64,000 bases of DNA, taken from positions 1,794,673 through 1,858,672 of the forward strand of contig OX442426.1 of NCBI GenBank assembly GCA_949361645.1, written 5' to 3'. Position 1 is the stretch's first letter. The number at the start of each line of letters is the position of its first letter. The translations under genes and the position numbers were made by a program. The DNA comes from Spongilla lacustris (taxonomy: Eukaryota; Porifera; Demospongiae; Spongillida; Spongillidae). Positions 13,001-21,800 of this stretch are shown in pieces. Under the pieces are notes generated by a model that saw only the letters and a list, made by a program, of their open reading frames with translations, was not told the DNA's origin and did not search any database.

Positions 13001-14783
13001 GTAACCACTGAATACCTAGTGGAAAAGAATGAAACTGAAGTAATTTGGGACATCAATGGAAAGGAACCCAAGCAGTATGATCGAGAGGTAGCCAATCACC
13101 TTCGGCAAGCAATTGTGATTCATTGCAGCAAAGAAACCTCTCCTCCTCTCCCTATGAAGTGGTTTGGTCTGGAGATGCAGATGAGGAGATCAGCTACACG
13201 AGGTGTTCTTAGCCTCAGTAAGTGTCTACAGCTGGCACAGAGGTTAGGTATGGATGAGCAAGGCTTGGAAGCAGCTCTCCTCCACATGGTCAAGTATAAC
13301 CTCTTTCTTTGGTACCATAAAGTACCAGCTCTTAAGGATGTGGTATTCACTGATCCTCAGGTTATCCTGAAGGTCATCACAGACCTAGTCCAGTGTAAAC
13401 ATGAGCTTGCAGCTTTGGGTAGCATAGGTGTAAAAGGTTCTTGGCACTTTAGGTTTAAAAATCATGCTATTGTCAGCCATGAATTTCTTTCCCTTGAGCA
13501 CTTCAAAAGCCATTTTGGTGATGGTGTTTTTACAATTAAGCATTTCACTGCCCTGATGAGTCATCTCTTTATTATGGTTCCTTTGGAGGATGGTGATTGC
13601 CTGATGCCAGCCCTTCTGGATCCTCTGAGTAGTGAAAAGATCTGTAGTGAAAATCAGCTAGTTGATCCTCTTCTAGTATGTTTTTCTGATGGATGTGCAC
13701 CTTATGGGATATTCAGTTCCTTGATAGCTTTTTTACATACAAAATATTCATTGGTGGAAAAATACAAAGTTCCAGTATGTCTTTATAGAAACTGTGTTTC
13801 TTTTCAGCATAGAACGTTTCCTGCGAGGTTCACCATCATTGATTCTGTGGCCTACATAGAGGTGCATCTTGATGCTGGGGATGCTGGCAAAGCATGCCCT
13901 AGAATTAGAACACTGATTCATGAAGGTATAAAGAAATGTGCTGAAGTACTCCATTACAGTGATTGGAAGGACTTGAAGGATGGTTTTATCTGCTCCAATG
14001 AATCTTGCAAACATGTAGCCATACCTTATGAGGAAGATTCGAGCAAAGCAATATGTACACAGTGTCAAAATATCATGACCCTTACCAACAGACACACTGT
14101 TTGGTGTGCAAAAGAAGGAACACAAGGTATGTCGCATGTCTTGTTGTGCTTGTTGCTAATGAGTTGCATACAATAACAGTACCAAATGGCTGTACATCAT
14201 GCAGCTTTAACAGAATGCCTTACACATTAATGTGATAACTAATTATCTTTTGGTGTGCCACATCACTTCCACTACTTAAACATCTCATCCTCAGCTAATA
14301 GAAGACCTACACTAGCTGAGATGCAGAGCTTCAGAGTTAGTGGAGAAATTGTTCACATCATAACTGATGTAGCTGATAATTGGAGAAGCATTTGTATGGC
14401 ATTCAACTTTGATCCAGCTGGTAGGACATTGAAAAGGATAGAACAGCAATTTCCCAACAAGCCTGAAGACTGTTGTAGAGAGATGTTTCAAAAGTGGCTG
14501 AAAACAAAAGATGCTTGCTGGAAGTCTTTGATTGCAGCTTTAGAATCTTCAGGTGAAGATCTCCTGGCTGACTATGTCAAGACATACATAGACTTAGCAC
14601 AAGGTGAGAGAGATTTTGGAATTACAGTAGATTTCTGTCTGCTCGTGACTATGCACACATTGGATGACCTAATAATTAACTTTGCAACTTTTCATCTCTT
14701 TTATACATGTACTGGTAGCATTCACCATGAAACGTCTTATGCCATAATAATTCTTTTTCATTACAGAACCCACAACTGACTAA
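837..14783 (+). CDS. Ankyrin-Roc/COR-Death domain protein (DAPK1-like, no kinase seen)
   Basis: Multi-exon gene. Exons read as 837-1007, 2032-2202, (2985-3156 frameshifted), 3897-3995, 4736-4906, 6427-6516, 6723-6812, 7720-7804, 8344-8354, 8413-8527, 12129-14126, 14295-14603 and 14767-14783. All have AG/GT borders and phases agree throughout: 0 up to 7720, then 1, 0, 1, 1, 1. Domains in order: ankyrin repeats, a short acidic linker, a GTPase with P-loop and Asp-x-Gly-Gly-Gln motif, a COR-like region, a Cys-rich zinc-ribbon-like segment and a Death domain. The order Ank-Roc-COR-Death is that of DAPK1 without its N-terminal kinase. Such proteins are intracellular signalling scaffolds; partner and pathway cannot be read from sequence. 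The true 5' end is unresolved. The gene is intact only if the third copy of the 171-base exon is skipped. Confidence 0.75.
2032..2202 (+). CDS. Ankyrin exon, copy 2 of the 171-base exon
   Basis: Same length and phase as copy 1, acceptor TTATAG and donor GTAAGA. It begins TGRTALDLARTN and ends EEGTDVNSCDS. The reading frame is intact. Adjacent copies differ by scattered substitutions, so the duplications are not recent assembly artefacts. Confidence 0.75.
2985..3156 (+). pseudogene. Ankyrin exon, copy 3, with +1 frameshift
   Basis: 172 bases instead of 171. A run of seven A after CTGG replaces the six A seen in copies 2 and 5, so the frame shifts and an in-frame TGA follows five codons later. 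Splice borders (ATAG, GTAAGT) are kept. Either the exon is dead and skipped, which is harmless because it is flanked by phase-0 introns, or the extra A is a homopolymer sequencing error. Confidence 0.7.
3897..3995 (+). CDS. Single ankyrin-repeat exon
   Basis: Exactly 33 codons, one ankyrin repeat, beginning DQQTALNLSSMNGH and ending RGADFNAEDK. Acceptor GTAG, donor GTTAGT, phase 0 on both sides. It matches the consensus closely (T-A-L-x-L, G-A-D-x-N-A). Confidence 0.75.
4736..4906 (+). CDS. Ankyrin exon, further copy of the 171-base exon
   Basis: Intact 57-codon copy, acceptor GTATAG and donor GTAAGT. Nearly identical to copy 2 across exon and flanking intron, pointing to duplication of an exon-plus-intron unit. 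It follows the single-repeat exon, so the duplications were not a simple head-to-tail series. Confidence 0.75.
5516..6336. mobile_element. Long-arm inverted-repeat MITE, TA target duplication
   Basis: The two halves are near-complete inverted copies: the left end TGGGACAGTGTCCAGCAAAA is mirrored at the right end, and matching continues to a centre near 5930. TA flanks both ends (5514-5515 and 6337-6338). It contains no transposase; the open frames on opposite strands at about 5500-5720 and 6120-6340 are the two arms read in mirror image. TA duplication suits the Tc1/mariner superfamily, but the mobilising family is not known. It lies in an intron of the ankyrin gene. Confidence 0.8.
6427..6516 (+). 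CDS. Ankyrin exon (30 codons), copy a
   Basis: Starts LQCTPLHLAKDVEVV and ends AGADVNAKDE. Acceptor CCACAG, donor GTAAGG, phase 0. It is 30 codons rather than 33, so the helix-loop region is shortened. Confidence 0.75.
6723..6812 (+). CDS. Ankyrin exon (30 codons), copy b
   Basis: A second copy of the preceding exon, starting LHRTALHLAKDAEVV and ending AGADLNAKDK. Same length and phase, acceptor CCACAG, donor GTGAGG. Exon and adjoining intron are duplicated with a spacing of 296 bases. Confidence 0.75.
7720..8527 (+). CDS. Degenerate ankyrin exon, 11-base microexon and acidic linker exon
   Basis: Three exons inferred from phase. 7720-7804 encodes a weak ankyrin repeat and ends in phase 1 at GTTAGT. 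8344-8354 is an 11-base exon (TTTGCAG before, GTAAGC after) that restores phase 0. 8413-8527 encodes an acidic, Asp/Glu/Ser-rich linker and ends in phase 1 at GTAGGT, which fits the large GTPase exon at 12129. No other combination I tried keeps the frame open. The microexon is the least certain part. Confidence 0.5.
8528..12128. other. 3.6 kb intron before the GTPase exon
   Basis: No supported exon. Mostly AT-rich unique-looking sequence with scattered TACATGTA words, plus the inverted-repeat element at 10042-10409. Confidence 0.5.
10042..10409. mobile_element. Short element with roughly 55-base terminal inverted repeats and acidic coding remnant
   Basis: The left end ACCATTTTTGAAATTTACAT and following bases through the CACGTGACG-like stretch are mirrored at 10353-10409. 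Between them a + strand frame around 10108-10213 reads as an acidic Glu/Asp/Ser-rich peptide ending in a stop. That looks like the N-terminal stub of a transposase gene in an internally deleted element. No clear target-site duplication is visible, so the superfamily is open. Confidence 0.6.
12129..14126 (+). CDS. Roc GTPase / COR-like exon
   Basis: One 1998-base exon, phase 1 at both ends. Counted from the GTG at 12128, the P-loop GIAGVGKT is at residues 26-33, the G3-like DSGGQPQF near 187-194, and the G4-like THRDK at 269-273, followed by a CSKE motif like the G5 loop. The next 250 residues contain VVFTDPQ and a helical pattern typical of COR domains. Near the end two Cys pairs and a final Trp-Cys (CSNESC, CTQC, VWC) form a zinc-ribbon-like segment. 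The G3 Gln is present, as in Roc proteins. An ATG is not needed because the exon is internal (AAG acceptor, GTATGT donor). Confidence 0.8.
14295..14603 (+). CDS. Death domain exon
   Basis: About 103 residues with the Death-fold pattern: an initial helix, then DVADNWRSICMAF, LKRIEQQFPNKPEDCC, the conserved MFQKWLKTKD helix and a final LIAALESSGEDLLADYV helix. Such domains self-associate in signalling complexes. It joins in phase 1 to the GTPase exon and in phase 1 (GTGAGA) to the last exon. Confidence 0.85.
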
Positions 14784-16215
14784 ATCAAAGACTACTCCTG
14801 GCAGAAATAGTTTAGATAGCAATAATGATTGTAGATAATGACAACTTACTAGAATGCTGACATTCTTTTGAAACTGTGTCATGTTCTTGCACAGAAATTT
14901 CATATCATGACGTTTATGTATTGGGAAAAACATTCCACCACTTCAAGTGATCCACTGGACAGTAATATATCTTTGCAGTGGGCAGTCATATTGTGCACAT
15001 CATCATATGCTAGAGCCATTATATGATTGCAATAGCTAAGTAACCTCAAATCAGATTGGTGTTTGTTAGGATTGATTAAATTTCAAGACATGTACATGAG
15101 TTTGCATACACATGAGCTAATAGACATGTACATGCACCATGTCCCTTTTCTGAACACTTTGACGATATCTCCCATTTCGCTCATCTGGCTGCAGCTGTTC
15201 ACTATGTTAGTACAGGAGTACTGCTGGTCAAATGTACATATGCATGGCACAGAATGGCAAAATTAATAATACAAGAACAGGAGCCCTCGTACTGATCTAT
15301 CCCCTTTACACCATCATTTAGGCTTTGCACAAGGTGAGAGAGATTTTGGAATTAATATTTTATCATAATTCTTTTTCATTACAGAACCCACAACTGACTA
15401 AATCAAAGGACTACTCCTGGCTGAAATAGTTTAGATAGCAATAATGATTGTAGATAAGGACACAGACTAAAAGACTTTTTTTTTAACTGCATGTGTCACA
15501 TACTTGCACAGAAATTTGATGTCATGATGTTTATGTATTGGGAAAAACAATCCACCACTTCAAGTGATCCACTGGACAATAATATATCTTTGCAGTGGGC
15601 AGTCATATTGTGCACATTATCATATGCTAGATCAAATGTTTGAGATGTTAAAACATACAATCAAGATCTTTTTGTTGTAAGAATCTTAGCAATTTGTCAT
15701 GCATATTCTGTATATGAAGGTGAACTCTTTAAGTTAAAGGCAATGACAGGAGCTTGTGTTTCTGTTCACTATATCCAGTGTTGATACATATGAGTACACT
15801 ATATAATACTGCTGAGATAACTAAATTATACATCTATGATTATGAGCTATATGAAACATGTTAATTCATGATCATGTGTTTACTGCTGCACGTTGATATC
15901 ACACACTCTGCGCATGTTTTCTTTAATTATTGCTCTGCTTGTCTATTATGCCTGCCATTATATATTATCGCAATAGCTAACCACAAAATCAGGTTCATGT
16001 TTAATTTGTTGGGATTGATTAAATTTCAGGACATGTACATGAGTTTGCATACATACACATGAGCTAATAGACATGCACCATGTCCTTTTTCTGAACACTT
16101 TGACGATATCTCCCCTTTCGCTCATCTGGCTGTTCACTATGGTAGTACAAGAGTACTAAGAATAGGCATGGCACAGAATGGCAAAATTAATAATACAAGA
16201 ACAGGAGCCCTCTTA
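14590..16215 (+). repeat. Tandem duplication of the gene's 3' end and flank
   Basis: Segments recur in order: 14598-14625 at 15327-15355, 14745-15020 at 15362-15635 (including the last exon and its acceptor), and 15045-15300 at 15985-16215. The second copy lacks the Death exon, so it is non-coding debris. There is no other gene in 14784-16435. Confidence 0.75.
14767..14783 (+). CDS. Terminal coding exon of the Death-domain gene
   Basis: Acceptor ATTACAG; the split codon plus four codons then TAA, giving the tail EPTTD. A second copy of this exon and its intron lies at 15362-15402. Confidence 0.6.
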
Positions 16216-16435
16216 CTGACCAACTGACCTTACACTTGTATCTTGGAGAAATGCAGAAGTCAGAGGTCACACACATATAGTATATTTGAATCATTTTATA
16301 AAAATATAATCACTCAATTATATAATTACATGCATATAATCCCTTTCCCTTCCCCCACCCCTCACCCTAGTGTTAATATATCTTCTCCTCATTGTGAGGT
16401 CTTTGTATGGGCTCCATCCATCTTGTCTTATCAGT

Positions 16436-16437
16436 AC

Positions 16438-16479
<42 letters not shown>

Positions 16480-16480
16480 G
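16436..16480. repeat. (TAA)n microsatellite
   Basis: About fifteen TAA units ending exactly where LINE coding sequence begins. Confidence 0.9.
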
Positions 16481-17580
16481 GGCTTGGCTTTATTTGACAA
16501 GGAGGTGCGCCAATGCTTCTCTGAATGCACAGCATTAGACACCTCTGATATTGATTGGATGCAAGCACAGCTAAGTCTTAGTAGGGGTGGACTTGGCCTT
16601 CGTAGCTTGTCATGCCATTCCGCTGCAGCGTACCTAGCTTCGCTCAGTAGTTCGGGCTTTGACAAGTCCTTTAACTTAAATTTGTCAGAATCAATCGTGC
16701 TTTTTAATGAGGTAGTGCCAGCAGCTGATTCCATCTCTGAAGAGATATTAGCCGCCTCTAACCTGCGCCAGCACACTTTGTCTGGCAAAATTGAAGATCA
16801 GCAGTTTCGGCAGCTGTTTGATCTCTCCTCTCCGGCCAATAGAGCTCGCTTATTATCAGTCTCTTCGCGTCATGCCGCTTCTTGGCTTACTGTTATCCCC
16901 TCTCCAGGCCTTAACCTGCATCTAGAGCCTAATGAATTTCAGGTTGCCATCAAGTGGTGGCTTGGTATGGATGTTTCTTTTGACTCATGCTGTCCGTATT
17001 GTCCTAACCACAGGCTGGACCCGCTTGGTCACCATGCATTGACGTGCAAACACGGGGGTGATGTGGTCTTGCGTCACAACAGCCTTCGTGATGTTTTGTG
17101 GAGTTCTGTCATAGGGCCTGCTTAGGAGGTCAGGTCGAAGTTGGAAGTGGTCTCGGTCTTGACAGACTGCACTCTCGTCCTGCTGACGTACTTGTCAACA
17201 ACTGGCATCTTGGCAAACCTGCTGCTTTTGACCTCACTATCACTTCACCGCTTAACCCAACCACTTTGACTGAAGCGGGGGTGAGATGTGGGTCTTCTGC
17301 TCTGGTTGCTGAGGCAAGAAAGCATAATGCCAATGATTCCAAGTGTGCTGAGCGTGGATGGGTGTGCATTCCCCTAGCTGTGGAGTCATATGGATGCTGG
17401 GGCATGGAAGCACAACAATCCTTCTTGCGGCTTGCGGCTCGTCTAGCCATCCAAATGGGATGCAACAAATCACAGGCTACCACCATCTTGTACCAGAGGC
17501 TAAGCCTTTCGCTTGTGAGAGCCAATGCTAGAGCCTTGCTCTCCCGTGCAAGTTTTCGGCATTCGGAGGAGGGGGGTTGA
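16481..17580 (+). pseudogene. 5'-truncated non-LTR retrotransposon, family B: zinc-knuckle and C-terminal nuclease-like region
   Basis: Coding sequence enters in mid-protein right after (TAA)n. It runs to a Cys/His cluster (CPYC...HHALTC) followed by RHNSLRD, then shifts frame near 17100 and continues as RPADVLV...AAFDLTITSPL to a TGA at 17578. The Cys/His cluster plus a downstream Pro-(Ala)-Asp...Asp motif resembles the C-terminus of LINEs carrying a restriction-like endonuclease (R2/CRE/NeSL-type clades); that assignment is tentative. Reverse transcriptase motifs are missing because of truncation. The frameshift makes the copy inactive. Related fragments lie at 47054-48385 (-) and 63255-63465 (+). 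Confidence 0.7.
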
Positions 17581-17696
17581 GGTGTGTGGGTGTGGGGTGG
17601 TTGCTTCTGTGACTTTGATTTTGTTGGTGTGCTGTACAATGTATGCAAAAATTTGCATGTATTATAATAATAATTATTATAAAATAAAAAAATAAT

Positions 17697-17844
17697 GTCT
17701 GGCCTCTCGCCTAGCAACCAGTTCGAACAAGGCAAAGGCAACTGTCCTCAATAGCCTGTATGGCAGGCTAAATCTTAACCTTGTTAAAGCAAACGCCACT
17801 GCAATGCTGTCTAGATGCTTTGCCTCGGACATGTATACTGTTTA
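17697..17844 (+). pseudogene. 3' fragment of LINE family A
   Basis: An open stretch reads LASRLATSSNKAKATV and then YGRLNLNLVKANATAMLSRC before a stop. It matches the C-terminus of the longer LINE at 60.2-63.1 kb. It begins in mid-protein directly after an A/T-rich TAA-type tail at 17660-17695 and is followed at 17923-17950 by another (TAA)n. Confidence 0.65.
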
Positions 17845-17849
17845 GATTA

Positions 17850-18840
17850 GGTAGTTACTTATTTTTCATGTTATCCTGTATCCATGTTGTATTAATTGTT
17901 TCTGCCAGTTTAGTGGTGTCATATAATAATAATAATAATAATAATAATAAAACAGGAAACTGAACATGAAGGTCCAAACATGTCAAATGATTCACCTCAC
18001 TGCAGTGCCAAATACTAGTTGGGCTATATACATGTATATATATGCCGCGAGGTTCACTTGCCTATACCAAATGGTCTCCTCAACCAGCTAGCAATGCAAT
18101 ATGCATCCTGTGGAGAACACTTGCATAAATTATGAAGAGAGTACATGCCAAAATCCAATTGCAAAACATGCACCGGCCCCATGCAAAACAGCCACACAAA
18201 AAAAAAACTAAATCACAGTAACATATATTTGTCATCTTTACATGTGCATGATAATATTCACCTTGACCACAGCAATTGGTCTTTAATTTAATATTGGTAT
18301 TGCCGGACCGGACCCCTCCCTCCGTTCCGGCGCCAAATGGCTTTGTTAATGCTATTCGTGCTAGAAAGGGGTAGGGCTTAAATGATATTCATGCTACTGA
18401 ACGAGTACTCGAAGGATCGGATGCGCCCAGTGTCATAGTGCAACCGTAGGGACTACCGCCAAAGCCAGATGCTGTCAGTGTCACTTTGCACTAGTTTGCA
18501 GCCACATCGTGACCGAAAGGTGTACGCTGTACTCGTGGCACTTGCTAAAAAGCTTAAGGATACATAACAGGCTGGATATTATTGCCATTTTATAGAGTCG
18601 TTCACGTTCGTACCTGTTGCAGATTGCGAATTCGTTACCAAATACGTGACGTCATATCTAAGAAAACTCCACGCCCACGGAACCAATCTCGTGTCCACAC
18701 CGGCCCCTTGATAAAGTGCGTAGCACGCCTGATCTGAGTACACCTCGGCTAAACGTTAAACAGAGAATGTGAGAATTCTGGAATTGATAGTATCTGCCGT
18801 ATTAACATGTAGACGTGTACATCTTATTTCCATGACTTAG
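17850..18840. other. Upstream flank of VAMP-like gene V1
   Basis: No coding exon recognised. It is GC-richer and CpG-containing around 18300-18760, as promoter regions often are, and has a TGACGTCA site at 18647. The exon carrying the V1 start codon should lie here but I could not identify it. Confidence 0.4.
18647..18654. promoter_or_regulatory. CRE-like palindrome TGACGTCA upstream of V1
   Basis: Perfect CREB/ATF-type octamer about 190 bases before the first V1 exon. The same octamer followed by T occurs upstream of V2 and V4'. Confidence 0.3.
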
Positions 18841-21800
18841 GTCGTACGGATCAACAGACCAGCGAGGGCACAAAGTGGGGAGTATAGAGGCCGCTAATAT
18901 ACGTATCATCTCTGCCCAAACGGAAGAGGTTAGTTTTTAGACCAGATAATCACTAATTTAGCTATACATGTACATGTATCCCCCTGTCCTGTGCTCTTCA
19001 AATGCCTTCCTTAGTTTCTTCGTTACGTTTCCCTGCCCTATTGACCCTACTACCAGCCTACCTCCTCTTTATAGCGTATAGTGTTACTTCTACGTGCGTA
19101 GGGTTGGTATACTTGACGTGACTTGCCGTGGCACCACACGCACGCTAATACACAATATTATAACGTGTGGTGGCGCTCATAGCAGTTATGTATGCTTTTT
19201 TTAAATACAGAAATGGCGTTGCCATGTGCATGTCTAATGAAATTCATGAGGGAGGAGGGGGAAGTATGCCCTGTACCATTGTGGGGCTGCATGTGGCTAC
19301 CACACACATTATTATCTAAGTTACGTGTACTAGCATTTCCAATTGAGGCACACCAAATGTGCATGGCATCAGCATTTGTGGTGGGGATCCTAATGGACTG
19401 ATGGTATCAACACTCCAAATGTGCTAATGTTTATACATGCACTGGTCCAATCCTTACAAAGCAGAAGGTCTCTTAGAATGGACCTTTTTGTGTAAGGTTT
19501 GGGAGTCAAAGTGGTGTCATAATTAGAAGTGACATTACATCCAGAGTACATCCGCCGAACAATTCCTTGTTACAGTGGTGCCTTGTCATCAATACACTAT
19601 TGTATGTGAGAAGTAGAGCACTATTGCTTCTTGGAATCTACCATCCTATCCATTTGCCTGCGTAGGTGCGAAAGTGCGCACTTTTAGAATGCCACGGAAT
19701 GGCTCATTTAGTGACGCTCCAGCTGGTATATCGTCTTGTGTTAGTTCAGCCGAAGTACTGGGTTTTTCGCTAATGCATCAGAAACTTAGAACGAGAATGC
19801 GAAGCATGATCACAACATGTACCTGCATGGAGGGGTCCTCCATACTGCATTCATCATTCTTACCTCAAATCTCAAAGAGTTTGAAGCCAACTAAGCCAAC
19901 ACACATGAGAATACATGCACACCATAGCCAAACGTGCGAAGGATGTACATGTACTCAGGATATTGACATCACATGCAATCAACACTAATTACGCCCTTTT
20001 AAACGAAAAGGTCCATTACAATTACATGTCGGACACAATATGGTATTTTTCTCAAACCTTTAGATTTGTTGCTGGGCAACCTTCATCTACCCATGCACAG
20101 GCATCGAAACTGGAGTCAGTATTGTAGGCTAACCTTCTTAAGAGCAGCAATCACTATCCCAAGACACACTGACTATGAACCATATGTTCTCACTTCCAGT
20201 CATTTATACTACAACTCCTCCCGCTCCCCCCCCCCCCCCCCCCCCCCCCCCCCAAGTCTTTTAAGATGGAACACAGCTCAAAGGTCACCTTAGATGAACA
20301 AATGGTTTGTTGGGGCACACAGCCAGCATAGGTGTAACTGGCCACATAGGTGTAGCTAGCTGGCCACATAGGTGTAGCTAGCCACATAGGTGTAGCTGGC
20401 CACATAGGTGTAGCTGGCCACATAGGTGTAGCTAGCCACATAGGTGTAGCTAGCCACATAGGTGTAGCTAGCTGGCCACATAGGTGTAGCTAGCTGGCCA
20501 CATAGGTGTAGCTGGCCACATAGGTGTAGCTACATGTAGCTGGCCACATAGGTGTAGCTAGCTGGCCACATAGGTGTAGCTGGCCACATAGGTGTAGCTG
20601 GCCACATAGGTGTAGCTAGCCACATAGGTGTAGCTAGCCACATAGGTGTAGCTAGCCACATAGGTGTAGCTAGCTGGCCACATAGGTGTAGCTAGCTGGC
20701 CACATAGGTGTAGCTGGCCACATAGGTGTAGCTACATGTAGCTGGCCACATAGGTGTAGCTAGCTGGCCACATAGGTGTAGCTGGCCACATAGGTGTAGC
20801 TGGCCACATAGGTGTAGCTAGCCACATAGGTGTAGCTAGCTGGCCACATAGGTGTAGCTAGCTGGCCACATAGGTGTAGCTGGCCACATAGGTGTAGCTG
20901 GCCACATACATGTAGGTGTAGCTGGCCACATAGGTGTAGCTAGCCACATAGGTGTAGCTAGCTGGCCACATAGGTGTAGCTAGCCACATAGGTGTAGCTA
21001 GCCACATAGGTGTAGCTAGCTGGCCACATAGGTGTAGCTGGCCACATTGGTGTAGCTAGCCACATAGGTGTAGCTGGCCACATAGGTGTAGCTGGCCACA
21101 TAGGTGTAGCTGGCCACATAGGTGTAGCTAGCCACATAGGTGTAGCTAGCTGGCCACATAGGTGTAGCTGGCCACATAGGTGTATCTGGCCACATAGGTG
21201 TAGCTAGCCACATAGGTGTAGCTAGCTGGCCACATAGGTGTAGCTAGCCACATAGGTGTAGCTAGCTGGCCACATAGGTGTAGCTAGCCACATAGGTGTA
21301 GCTAGCTGGCCACATAGGTGTAGCTGGCCACATAGGTGTAGCTAGCCACATAGGTGTAGCTAGCTGGCCACATAGGTGTAGCTAGCTGGCCACATAGGTG
21401 TAGCTAGCCACATAGGTGTAGCTAGCTGGCCACATAGGTGTAGCTAGCCACATAGGTGTAGCTAGCCACATAGGTGTAGCTAGCTGGCCACATAGGTGTA
21501 GCTGGCCACATAGGTGTAGCTAGCTGGCCACATAGGTGTAGCTAGCCACATAGGTGTAGCTGGCCACATAGGTGTAGCTGGCCACATAGGTGTAGCTGGC
21601 CACATAGGTGTAGCTAGCCACATAGGTGTAGCTAGCTGGCCACATAGGTGTAGCTGGCCACATAGGTGTATCTGGCCACATAGGTGTAGCTAGCCACATA
21701 GGTGTAGCTAGCTGGCCACATAGGTGTAGCTAGCCACATAGGTGTAGCTAGCTGGCCACATAGGTGTAGCTAGCCACATAGGTGTAGCTAGCTGGCCACA

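Noticed and set aside
12091..14137. Several minus-strand frames under the Roc/COR exon
   Set aside because: Shadows of the coding exon; no domain or splice support.
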